Below are positions 1 through 6,277 of a stretch of DNA of 8,184 nucleotides, one piece after another; the stretch's first letter is position 1, and the number at the start of each line of letters is the position of its first letter. Origin of the DNA: Bacillota bacterium (GTDB taxonomy: Bacteria; Bacillota; Bacilli; Tumebacillales; Effusibacillaceae); NCBI GenBank assembly GCA_020059765.1, contig JAGVBM010000324.1, positions 1-8,184 on the forward strand, given 5' to 3'. The notes under the pieces were generated by a model. The model saw only the letters and a list, made by a program, of their open reading frames with translations, ran no database searches and was not told the origin of the DNA. The position numbers and the translations under genes were made by a program.

Positions 1-22
1 TCGTTGCTTTGCCATATATTGC

Positions 23-98
<76 letters not shown>

Positions 99-104
99 TG
101 ACAT

Positions 105-179
<75 letters not shown>

Positions 180-203
180 TCTTGCAAGTATGAACTTGTA
201 AAA

Positions 204-238
204 CAACCGGCCTTCAATGAAGGCCGGTTGTTTTTTTT
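204..238 (+). terminator. Rho-independent terminator of the tRNA cluster
   Basis: An 11-bp perfect stem CAACCGGCCTT (204-214) / AAGGCCGGTTG (220-230) with a 5-nt loop is followed directly by eight T (231-238). An A-run just before the stem can extend the pairing. It separates the tRNA transcript from the nre region. Confidence 0.95.
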
Positions 239-244
239 GGCTGT

Positions 245-315
245 ATCTGAGATCTTTGATTAAAATCGGGGAATTTCCAGGGGCAACTCAGGGGATTCCC
301 CGATAACATCTGAGT
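245..315 (+). promoter_or_regulatory. Strong inverted repeat / possible pseudoknot leader before nreA
   Basis: The 10-bp perfect repeat ATCGGGGAAT (265-274) / ATTCCCCGAT (295-304) extends inward through two T-G wobbles and two C-G pairs to a 14-bp stem (265-278/291-304) with a 12-nt loop. Loop bases ACTCA (286-290) can pair with TGAGT (311-315), which would make an H-type pseudoknot if transcribed. The 7-mer ATCTGAG occurs on both sides (245-251 and 308-314), so the upstream copy could compete for the same loop. No T-run follows on the plus strand, so it is not a plus-strand terminator. It may be a DNA operator if transcription starts near 350, or an RNA element if it starts upstream. I recognise no known riboswitch class. 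Confidence 0.5.
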
Positions 316-337
316 AAGGAAACAGATAGACTTAGGT

Positions 338-343
338 TATAAA
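338..343 (+). promoter_or_regulatory. Possible -10 of the nreABC promoter
   Basis: TATAAA lies about 40 nt before the nreA start. No good -35 is found 16-18 nt upstream, which would fit an activator-dependent promoter or mean the true promoter is elsewhere. An alternative lies near 237-266, with a TTGGCT-like -35 and TAAAAT as -10; this would place the inverted repeat at the 5' end of the transcript. Confidence 0.3.
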
Positions 344-382
344 ATTCGAGTTTCATGATTTTTTGGTTTGGGGGCCATGAAC

Positions 383-847
383 ATGGGGAGCTTGCAACAA
401 GATATCGGAGCCGTCCTAAATGAACTCAGACGTTTAACAGCTGCCGATTTTGCAGCTCTAGCTTGGGCGGACACAGATGAACAAACCATACGCTGGAAAT
501 ATGCTTCGGGCAACCGGAATGATCGTTATAAAAGGATTGTATTGCGTTTGGGAAAAGGTATCGCGGGAAAAGTAATGCGATCGGGACGGCCGATTGTGAT
601 GAATTCTTTCTCACCCACAAGCGGCGATGATCCTCGGGAATATCCGATCCTACTGGCGGAAAACCTGAAATCGACAGTCAGTGTACCGGTTTTAATAAAC
701 GGGCGGGTATTGGGTGCCTTATTGATCGGCTGCAGAATCGAGCGGGATTTTGAAACGAAGATGGTGGAACTGGTCTGCAATTTTGCGGAACAATTGGGCG
801 CCATCATGCAGCAGACAGGCCGCAGCAAAGCGAAAAGCGGTTCGTGA
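383..847 (+). CDS. nreA: NreA-like GAF-domain nitrate sensor
   Basis: A 154-residue protein made of one GAF domain, the size of NreA from Staphylococcus carnosus. In the NreABC system NreA binds nitrate in the cytoplasm and, when empty, restrains the kinase NreB, so that the system fires only with nitrate present and oxygen absent. Numbered from ATG 383, the sequence shows Trp38 (IRWKYASGN), Gly-Ile-Ala-Gly at 59-62, and Tyr87-Pro88-Ile89. From memory these match the Trp, Leu/Ala and Tyr-Pro-Ile positions that line the nitrate pocket in the S. carnosus structure. I chose ATG 383 because GGGGG at 370-374 lies 8 nt before it; ATG 377 and TTG 368 are alternatives. It is first in an nreA-nreB-nreC series, and the adjacent kinase supports the name more than the GAF fold alone does. 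Confidence 0.85.
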   Translation: MGSLQQDIGAVLNELRRLTAADFAALAWADTDEQTIRWKYASGNRNDRYKRIVLRLGKGIAGKVMRSGRPIVMNSFSPTSGDDPREYPILLAENLKSTVSVPVLINGRVLGALLIGCRIERDFETKMVELVCNFAEQLGAIMQQTGRSKAKSGS

Positions 848-949
848 AGATTCCCTGAAACCGCCAACTTTCGCCAAACGGGCGGCAAGTGTTCGAATAT
901 GAATCCGTCTTGTATAATAAGAAAACTACAAGCAGAAAGGGAGTCACGT
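848..949 (+). promoter_or_regulatory. nreA-nreB gap with possible internal -10
   Basis: This 102-nt gap holds a CCGCC (861-865) / GGCGG (881-885) hairpin without a T-run and a perfect TATAAT at 913-918. The best -35 candidate, at the right distance around 890-895, is poor. A secondary promoter for nreBC is possible but weakly supported. The gap also contains in-frame codons upstream of the chosen nreB start. Confidence 0.3.
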
Positions 950-2044
950 ATGACGTGGTTGGGGAACCTGGAAAGAGCCAATCAAACATCCTCAATCCTC
1001 GAGTCGATTTTCAACAGTGTGACAGATGCAATCATGCTGGTCGATCAACAGGGAGTCGTGATCGGCGCGAATCCGGCAGCCGAGCGATTGACAGGATATA
1101 CGGTTGAAGAATTGATCGGAAAAATTCATTTTTGTGAAGTGTGCCGCGGCATGGCAACGACTACGGAGGAAGCAACCTGTCATAATTGCTTCTTCCACAT
1201 ACCGAGTGTCTCGTCGTTCCAGATGGCAGTCAAAACAAAAGACGGTCGGGAATTTCCGGTTGCCGCCAGCTCGACCCGCTTGGGAGCGGAATCTGACTAT
1301 TCCCTGGTTGTGATCTTGCGGGACATGTCGGAACAGCAGCGGGCCGAACAGGAACGTTTTCGGCGAATGATGACCCATTATGTGATTCAGGCGCAGGAAG
1401 AAGAACGAAAGCGAGTTTCCCGCGATTTGCACGATGGTATCGGACAGGCGCTGTACAGTATTTTGGTCGGTTTGAAAGTTTTGAATCAATTGGAATTGGA
1501 TGAAGCGGTAAAGAATCACTTGCATGATGTCCATCAGATGACGGCAAGGGCCTTGGAAGAGGTCAAAAACATGGCCGTCGAATTGCGGCCCTCTGCATTG
1601 GACGATCTCGGACTGGTGCCGGCGATCCGCTCCTACAGCAAACGGTTTGAGCAAACGTTTGGCATTGTGACACAGTTTGAAGTGAGCGGCCACAAGCGCC
1701 GTGTCGCATCCGTGGTGGAAACCGCATTATACCGAATCTGCCAGGAAGCGATGACCAATGCGGCAAAATATGCGGACACGGACAAGATTCAGGTGCGTTT
1801 GCACGACTCAGGTGATAAAATTGAAATGTTCATTGCAGACTACGGCCGAGGCTTCAATACCGAACAGGTGCAGGCACGCGGTACGGGACTCGGCTTGTAC
1901 GGCATGAAAGAACGGGCCAGTTTGCTGGGGGGCACTGTGGACATTCAATCTGTCCCCGGCAAAGGCACGACTGTGCATGTCACTATACCTTTGAATGATA
2001 AGGGGGAGCCGCTGAATGTCGATCCGGGTTCTTATCGCGGATGA
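950..2044 (+). CDS. nreB: NreB-like oxygen-sensing histidine kinase (PAS/Fe-S)
   Basis: A 364-residue cytoplasmic sensor kinase with no membrane segment. An N-terminal PAS domain (about 15-130) carries Cys62-x2-Cys65-x11-Cys77-x2-Cys80. This is the same spacing as the four cysteines that hold the oxygen-labile [4Fe-4S] cluster of S. carnosus NreB. A HisKA_3 domain follows with the phospho-acceptor His161 in RDLHDGIGQ, then a HATPase with N-box (QEAMTNAAKYA, Asn270) and G-boxes (DYGRGF; GTGLGLYGMKERA). In NreB, intact cluster (no oxygen) means autophosphorylation and transfer to NreC; oxygen destroys the cluster. ATG 950 is chosen because AAGGGAG lies 6 nt upstream; the in-frame ATG 899 would add 17 residues and has no such site. 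The 3' end overlaps nreC by 29 nt, pointing to coupled translation. Confidence 0.93.
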   Translation: MTWLGNLERANQTSSILESIFNSVTDAIMLVDQQGVVIGANPAAERLTGYTVEELIGKIHFCEVCRGMATTTEEATCHNCFFHIPSVSSFQMAVKTKDGREFPVAASSTRLGAESDYSLVVILRDMSEQQRAEQERFRRMMTHYVIQAQEEERKRVSRDLHDGIGQALYSILVGLKVLNQLELDEAVKNHLHDVHQMTARALEEVKNMAVELRPSALDDLGLVPAIRSYSKRFEQTFGIVTQFEVSGHKRRVASVVETALYRICQEAMTNAAKYADTDKIQVRLHDSGDKIEMFIADYGRGFNTEQVQARGTGLGLYGMKERASLLGGTVDIQSVPGKGTTVHVTIPLNDKGEPLNVDPGSYRG

Positions 2045-2672
2045 TCATGCCATCGTCAGATCCGGGCTTGCCATGCTGATCAACGCGCAAGATGACATGG
2101 AAGTGGCGGCAACTGCCGCTGACGGCAAAGAAGCCGTAGACAAAGCGTTGGAACTGAAACCGGATTTGGTGCTCATGGATTTGAGCATGCCGCCGGGAGA
2201 AAATGGATTGTCCGCTACAAGTCGATTGAAAGAACAAGCGCCGGAAATCGATATCCTGATCTTGACAATGCATGACGATGAGGAATATCTGTTCAGAGTC
2301 TTGCAGGCAGGCGCTTCCGGGTATATCCTGAAAAGCGCACCGGATATGGACTTGCTTGCCGCCATTCGCACTGTGCAGTCAGGGGCGGCTTATTTGCATC
2401 CGACGGCGGCAAAATCGCTGATCCAGGAATTTCTGCAGCGGGTGCAAAAAGGCGAAGAAGTCGATGATTATAACGTGTTGACCGAACGGGAACGGGAAAT
2501 TCTCGCGTTGATCGCGAAAGGTTATTCCAACAAGGAAATCGCCGAGCTATTGGTTGTTTCGGTGAAAACGATCGAAACCCACAAAACCAAGATCATGGAA
2601 AAACTGCACCTGAAAACGCGGCCCGAACTGGTGCGTTATGCATTGAAAAAAGGATTGCTGGATTTTGATTAA
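2016..2672 (+). CDS. nreC: NreC-like NarL/LuxR-type response regulator
   Basis: 218 residues with an N-terminal receiver domain: acidic pair Asp9-Asp10, phospho-acceptor Asp55 in LVLMDLSMP, Thr84 and Lys106 in GYILKSAP. The C-terminal LuxR-type helix-turn-helix is about 150-205 (LTEREREILALIAKGYSNKEIAELL, then VSVKTIETHK). Phosphorylated by NreB, NreC activates nitrate reductase, nitrite reductase and nitrate transport genes in staphylococci; no such targets lie in this window. The start is set by AAGGGGGAG at 2000-2008, 7 nt before ATG 2016, inside the end of nreB. A terminator follows 32 nt after the stop, so this is the last gene of the nre unit. Confidence 0.92.
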   Translation: MSIRVLIADDHAIVRSGLAMLINAQDDMEVAATAADGKEAVDKALELKPDLVLMDLSMPPGENGLSATSRLKEQAPEIDILILTMHDDEEYLFRVLQAGASGYILKSAPDMDLLAAIRTVQSGAAYLHPTAAKSLIQEFLQRVQKGEEVDDYNVLTEREREILALIAKGYSNKEIAELLVVSVKTIETHKTKIMEKLHLKTRPELVRYALKKGLLDFD

Positions 2673-2704
2673 GGTGCATTGAGAATGAATCTCTTTGTTA
2701 GCGG

Positions 2705-2736
2705 CATGCTTCCGGATAACGGAAGCGTGTTTTTTT
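2705..2736 (+). terminator. Rho-independent terminator after nreC
   Basis: Stem CATGCTTCCG (2705-2714) / CGGAAGCGTG (2720-2729), with one T-G wobble and a GATAA loop, is followed by a run of seven T (2730-2736). It ends the nreABC transcript. Confidence 0.92.
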
Positions 2737-2759
2737 GTTAAGAATCCTAACATAACGAC

Positions 2760-2789
2760 TTGTTGTTGCGAAAGGGAAATGATTATAAT
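2760..2789 (+). promoter_or_regulatory. Promoter of the GlnR/TnrA-like gene
   Basis: A perfect TATAAT (2784-2789) is preceded, with an 18-nt spacer, by TTGTTG (2760-2765). It lies just after the nreC terminator and just before a GlnR/TnrA box, so transcription would start near 2796. Confidence 0.6.
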
Positions 2790-2798
2790 AAAAGTAAA

Positions 2799-2815
2799 TG
2801 TAAAGAAATATGACA
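2799..2815 (+). promoter_or_regulatory. GlnR/TnrA box, perfect match to TGTNA-N7-TNACA
   Basis: TGTAA (2799-2803), seven A/T-rich bases, then TGACA (2811-2815) matches the GlnR/TnrA operator at every defined position. It begins about 10 nt after the -10 hexamer, so a bound dimer would cover the start of transcription and repress. The gene behind it encodes a protein of that same regulator family, which points to autorepression. Confidence 0.8.
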
Positions 2816-2857
2816 TCAAAGAGGGTCGTATCCCTTTAGGCAAGGAGGAAAACGCTT

Positions 2858-3262
2858 ATGGATCCTGTGCCCCGTGATATGGCTGTGCTGACAATCGGTA
2901 TCGTCAGTCAATTGACCGGATTATCGGTTCGAATGATCCGTTATTATGAGGATTTGGGGCTGGTGGTTTCCTTTCGCACCAGTGGGGATCAGCGCAGGTA
3001 TTCGATCAATGATGTGGCCCGATTCCTTCTCATCAAAGATATGATTGCGCAAGAATATACGATTGCACAGATTCGCAAAGCGCTGCATCCGCCCGTGGTG
3101 CCGACACAGCCGACAGTACAGCCGACCCCGACAGAACAGGAATTGAATGACCGGGAATTGTTGGAAGATATCCGCGAACAGCTCCGGAATCGAAAGGAAC
3201 GAATGACCCGCGAACCGACGCTGATCGAAGGTCAATTATCCCAGTTTTTCCGCAAAAAATAA
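2858..3262 (+). CDS. GlnR/TnrA-type nitrogen regulator (MerR fold)
   Basis: 134 residues, the length of Bacillus GlnR (about 135). A MerR-type winged helix fills about 10-80: IGIVSQLTGLSVRMIRYYEDLGL, then the wing region RRYSINDVARFLLIKDMI. A Pro/Thr-rich linker (about 82-95) and a charged helix lead to a C-terminal tail GQLSQFFRKK. This resembles the GlnR tail (GDMSRFFH) that contacts feedback-inhibited glutamine synthetase, so the protein probably reads glutamine status through GlnA. AAGGAGG at 2842-2848 fixes ATG 2858. Unlike typical glnR it is not followed by glnA; a terminator comes next. It is thus an orphan paralogue or a TnrA-like partner next to amt. Whether it acts as GlnR (repressor) or TnrA (activator) cannot be decided from sequence alone. 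Confidence 0.85.
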   Translation: MDPVPRDMAVLTIGIVSQLTGLSVRMIRYYEDLGLVVSFRTSGDQRRYSINDVARFLLIKDMIAQEYTIAQIRKALHPPVVPTQPTVQPTPTEQELNDRELLEDIREQLRNRKERMTREPTLIEGQLSQFFRKK

Positions 3263-3283
3263 CTTGTCGAAGACGGGAATAAG

Positions 3284-3320
3284 CCTCTCACTGAACCGAA
3301 AGTGTTCAGGAGAGGTTTTT
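3284..3320 (+). terminator. Rho-independent terminator after the GlnR/TnrA-like gene
   Basis: CCTCTC-a-CTGAAC (3284-3296) pairs with GTTCAG-GAGAGG (3304-3315) with one bulged A and a 7-nt loop, followed by five T. It ends the regulator transcript and isolates the amt unit. Confidence 0.88.
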
Positions 3321-3335
3321 AGTTTAAATTTTTTA

Positions 3336-3375
3336 TGGTAGGTTTCCTTACATAAAAGATTGAGGAAACATGACA
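3336..3375 (+). promoter_or_regulatory. Two GlnR/TnrA-like boxes upstream of the amt unit
   Basis: Box 1 is TGGTA-N7-TTACA (3336-3352), one mismatch from TGTNA-N7-TNACA. Box 2 is ATTGA-N7-TGACA (3359-3375), with a perfect right half and two mismatches in the left half. Their centres are 23 bp apart, about two helical turns, so two dimers would sit on the same face. The promoter is not clear-cut: TATCTG (3376-3381) or TTTAAT (3389-3394) may be the -10. An upstream box that activates and a downstream box over the -35 that represses would fit dual TnrA/GlnR control as known for Bacillus amt operons. Confidence 0.6.
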
Positions 3376-3436
3376 TATCTGGTACCTTTTTAATAAGTTT
3401 TTCAGCACCGACTTTTCACGAAAGGACGGGGAAACA

Positions 3437-3610
3437 ATGGGAATGCTGTACGAGATTGCACAACGTCTGAAAAATGCGAAGGTGCAGGTGCATCTTGGCA
3501 AAGACAACTTCACGGAGAAAAAAGGGGATTCCAATGAAGAAAGGGGGAACCAACCAAATCAGACAGGGAGTATTATCGTGGATTTGGGCCGCCGTAAGGG
3601 AAAATCTTGA
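3437..3610 (+). CDS. Small ORF of 57 codons, first in the amt unit, unknown
   Basis: An ATG preceded by purine-rich AAGGACGGGGAAACA starts a 57-residue reading frame that ends in TGA at 3608. The protein starts MGMLYEIAQRLKNAKVQV, has a very polar middle rich in Asn, Glu, Lys and Gln (about 21-43), and ends with a short hydrophobic strand SIIVDLG plus the basic tail RRKGKS. There is no membrane segment or signal peptide and I recognise no family. It lies between the GlnR-like boxes and amt, so it is probably made under nitrogen limitation. A second frame (ATG 3534 to TGA 3680, starting MKKGGTNQIRQG, with AAAAGGGG upstream) overlaps it and is an alternative. Either may instead be untranslated leader. 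Confidence 0.45.
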   Translation: MGMLYEIAQRLKNAKVQVHLGKDNFTEKKGDSNEERGNQPNQTGSIIVDLGRRKGKS

Positions 3611-3778
3611 TCCGCTGCAAGAACAGAAGAAGTTGTCTGGCAATGATGCAAGGCATTCTCATGTAAGGGCAGCAAGATGAAACAGAAGGTTCTTTCGTCG
3701 AAAAGGATGCAGAAATGTATATGAAGTTTGCAATTATCGTTTCAATCCAATGATAGATTCGCTAGGGGAGGGATTCTT
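3611..3778 (+). other. 168-nt gap before amt, no clear gene
   Basis: Apart from the tail of the overlapping alternative frame (to 3680), I see no supported gene, terminator or consensus promoter here. A weak CTTTCG/CGAAAAG hairpin lies near 3694-3708. The amt ribosome binding site AGGGGAGGG lies at the 3' end. A leader role is possible but nothing specific shows it. Confidence 0.4.
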
Positions 3779-5182
3779 GTGAAAAAAATGTTTGCCTTGT
3801 TTGCACTTATCTTTCTCGGATTAACGGGACAGGCAATGGCGGCGGAGGAACCGACAGTCAAAGATGCAATCCAAGCGGTGGACGCCGTGTGGGTATTGTT
3901 AGCCGCCGTGTTGGTGTTCTTCATGCAAGCGGGATTTGCATTGCTGGAAGCGGGGGCAACCCGCATGAAGAATGCGGGACACATCGCAGGCAAGAACGTG
4001 CTCAGTATTGCAATTGCCACTCTGGTGTTTTGGGCTGTCGGATTCGCCATCAGCTTTGGCGCCGGCAATGGAATGGTCGGAACCAGCGGCTGGTTTTTGA
4101 ATGTGGCGGACGATAAGATCAACGATGTATTCGGCTCTCTTTCTTTCAGCGATATTCCCTTGGGCGCAAAGTTCATGTTCCAGGTGGTGTTCGCGGGTGT
4201 TTCACTGGCGATCATGTGGGGAGGAATTGCTGAACGGGCCAAGTTAATTGTATACTTTGTATTCGGAACGCTGTTTGTCGGTGTCATCTATCCGGTGATC
4301 GCACACTGGATCTGGGGTGGCGGTTGGTTGTCCGGCCTGGGAATGCAAGACTTTGCCGGATCGACGGTCGTCCATCTGCAAGGCGGTGTGGCCGCATTGG
4401 TTGGCGCATTGCTGTTGGGACCGCGTATCGGGAAATACAACAAGGACGGCACTTCCAATTTGATCCCGGGTCATAACACCGTATATTCGGTATTGGGCGT
4501 CATCATCTTATGGTTCGGCTGGTTCGGATTTAACGCGGGATCTACGTTGATGGCACAAGGCACATTTTTCCCGTATGTGGCCATGACCACGAACCTGGCT
4601 GCCTCTGCAGGCGCGGTTGCCGCTTTGTTGACCGTGTGGGCTGTACTTGGCAAGCCTGACATCGGGTATATGCTGAACGGGGTATTGGCAGCACTGGTTG
4701 CGATTACCGCTTCCACTGCATTCGTGGAACCGTGGGCAGCTGTCGTGATCGGCGCTGTGGCAGGGATTGTCATGGTTTTCTCGGTTCTCTTCTTTGATCG
4801 TATTGTGAAAGTGGACGATCCGGTAGGAGCATTCTCGGTTCACGGTGTAGCGGGTATTTGGGGAACGTTGTCGACCGGATTGTTTGCTTCACCCGCCTTG
4901 GTCGAAAAAGTGGGCATCGGTCAGCCGGGACTGTTCTACGGCGGCGGCTTCCATCAATTGTGGGTCCAGTTCATCGGGATTGCAGCTTCCTTCGCGTTTG
5001 TCTTCATCGCATCTTTCATCATTTTGTATGCGATTAAGGCCACAGTCGGACTGCGGATCAGCCGCGAGGAAGAATTGATCGGTCTCGACATCAGTGAACA
5101 TGGTGCGTCCGGCTATCCGGAACATATCCCCAACGGGGGAGCCTATACGAAGTCTGGCGCAGAAACGGGCACGGTTTCCTGA
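3779..5182 (+). CDS. amt: Ammonium transporter (Amt/MEP/Rh family)
   Basis: 467 residues. A signal peptide (MKKMFALFALIFLGLTGQAMA) has a likely cut after Ala21, followed by about eleven membrane helices as in AmtB. The family signature is DFAGSTVVHLQGGVAALVGA (191-210), with Asp191 equal to AmtB Asp160. The twin pore histidines are His199 and His355 (VHGVAGIWG), and Trp179 fits AmtB Trp148. The protein passes ammonium across the cytoplasmic membrane. GTG 3779 is chosen because AGGGGAGGG ends 6 nt before it and it begins the signal peptide exactly; an upstream in-frame TTG at 3728 has no such support. The cytoplasmic tail (about 425-467) contains GLDISEHGASGYPE, similar to the conserved AmtB end where PII docks. 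No PII gene is adjacent; a nucleotidyltransferase and an exonuclease follow instead. Confidence 0.95.
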   Translation: MKKMFALFALIFLGLTGQAMAAEEPTVKDAIQAVDAVWVLLAAVLVFFMQAGFALLEAGATRMKNAGHIAGKNVLSIAIATLVFWAVGFAISFGAGNGMVGTSGWFLNVADDKINDVFGSLSFSDIPLGAKFMFQVVFAGVSLAIMWGGIAERAKLIVYFVFGTLFVGVIYPVIAHWIWGGGWLSGLGMQDFAGSTVVHLQGGVAALVGALLLGPRIGKYNKDGTSNLIPGHNTVYSVLGVIILWFGWFGFNAGSTLMAQGTFFPYVAMTTNLAASAGAVAALLTVWAVLGKPDIGYMLNGVLAALVAITASTAFVEPWAAVVIGAVAGIVMVFSVLFFDRIVKVDDPVGAFSVHGVAGIWGTLSTGLFASPALVEKVGIGQPGLFYGGGFHQLWVQFIGIAASFAFVFIASFIILYAIKATVGLRISREEELIGLDISEHGASGYPEHIPNGGAYTKSGAETGTVS

Positions 5183-5230
5183 CAATACCTGCACAAGCGG
5201 TTTGGATTTGGCTTGCAAGGAAGTGATAGG

Positions 5231-6277
5231 GTGGCTGTTTGCATGGAAACCGAATGGCTTCAAATCAAGAACCAAATTGAACGGGCCACGACATTCGAAG
5301 CAATTCGGGAGAGTCGTCAACAAATGCCCGAAACGGTGCAGAGATGGGAAACGGAGGCCATGGGCTTAGATGACAAACTGTCATTGCTGAACCGATGGCA
5401 TGATACATTGATGCGTCGCCTGATAGAACAGGAATTAAAGGACATGGAGCGGGATGGATGGGGGACTCCCGCTGTTCCTTTTTGTTGGCTGCTGCTGGGA
5501 AGCAGCGGCCGCTCGGAGGCAACGTTGAATCCGGATCAAGATCACGCGCTGATCTACAAGTCCGGGGCACCGGATGACGTCCGAACTTTTTTTCAAGAAT
5601 TGGCGGAGCGGGTCAGCCGCAGCTTGGCGGATGCAGGTTATCCTTATTGTGAAGGGTTCGTAATGGCGGCCAATCCTCGCTGGAATCATGAGTTGGATGA
5701 TTGGCGAGATGTATTACAGTTGTATTTGGACTACCCGAGTTGGGACAATATCCGTTATTTGCTGATGGCGGCCGATATGCGGGGGCTGTTCGGAAACCTT
5801 GAATTGGCCGGAGAGTTGCAGAGTTGGTTTGCAGAGCAGGTACCATCCCGTTCCTACTTGTTTTGGCAAGCGGCTGACCGGTCGTTGTCCAACCCAATCG
5901 CTCTCACTTTCTTCAATCAGTTTCGGACGGATCGATGGGGGGATCATATGCACCAGGTAAACATCAAAGAGGGAGGATATTTGCAGATTGTCAAAGCGAC
6001 CCGTCTATGGTCGATGTCCGTAGGGATTGCTGCAAATTCCACTGAAGAACGAATCGCAAAACTGCAGCATTTGCAAGTTTGGAGTCGCGAATGGGCGGAA
6101 CAGGTGCGAGAGGCGTTCAGATGTTTGATCGGATACCGGATCTGGGGCAATTATGTGGACCCCGCCCAATTATCGGAAGAGACGGCCGCTTCCTTGAAGC
6201 AGGCGCTAAAAACGGCGAAACAGCTGCAAAAATGGACCAGCAAACAGTTTCGCAAAACGGGTGAATACGGCGGATGA
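5231..6277 (+). CDS. Stand-alone DUF294-type putative nucleotidyltransferase
   Basis: 348 residues. The core is a nucleotidyltransferase-fold motif G90-S-S-G-R-S-E96...PDQD104HALIY, the DUF294 signature related to the catalytic loop of GlnD-type enzymes; Asp102 and Asp104 are likely metal ligands. Residues about 205-340 are helical and fit the DUF294_C substrate-binding region. Homologues are usually longer, with cyclic-nucleotide-binding and CBS domains in front. Here only a helical stretch of about 80 residues precedes the core, so no ligand sensor is visible. The start is inferred as GTG 5231: AAGGAAGTGA at 5217-5226 matches the anti-Shine-Dalgarno complement in 9 of 10 bases, with the GGAAG core 7 nt away; ATG 5243 is the alternative. 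It follows amt by 48 nt without a terminator and overlaps the next gene by 4 nt. The substrate is unknown. Confidence 0.85.
   Translation: MAVCMETEWLQIKNQIERATTFEAIRESRQQMPETVQRWETEAMGLDDKLSLLNRWHDTLMRRLIEQELKDMERDGWGTPAVPFCWLLLGSSGRSEATLNPDQDHALIYKSGAPDDVRTFFQELAERVSRSLADAGYPYCEGFVMAANPRWNHELDDWRDVLQLYLDYPSWDNIRYLLMAADMRGLFGNLELAGELQSWFAEQVPSRSYLFWQAADRSLSNPIALTFFNQFRTDRWGDHMHQVNIKEGGYLQIVKATRLWSMSVGIAANSTEERIAKLQHLQVWSREWAEQVREAFRCLIGYRIWGNYVDPAQLSEETAASLKQALKTAKQLQKWTSKQFRKTGEYGG

Noticed and set aside
256..269. Possible FNR site TTGAT-N4-ATCGG upstream of nreA
   Set aside because: Only the left half matches; the right half has two mismatches, and the distance to the proposed -10 is too large for class II activation.
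899..949. Upstream ATG 899 as the nreB start
   Set aside because: It would place the good AAGGGAG ribosome site and a TATAAT inside the gene and adds 17 residues before the PAS domain.
992..1693. Long minus-strand open frame of 233 codons inside nreB
   Set aside because: It is antisense to a kinase with all expected motifs, is rich in Cys and His as shadows often are, and has no ribosome site.
2695..2877. 60-codon frame starting MLAACFRITEACF
   Set aside because: It runs through the nreC terminator, the promoter and the GlnR-type box, and overlaps the start of the regulator gene.
3742..4287. Minus-strand frame of 181 codons opposite amt
   Set aside because: Low-complexity Ala/Asn/Thr composition typical of the complement of a membrane protein gene; no start signal.
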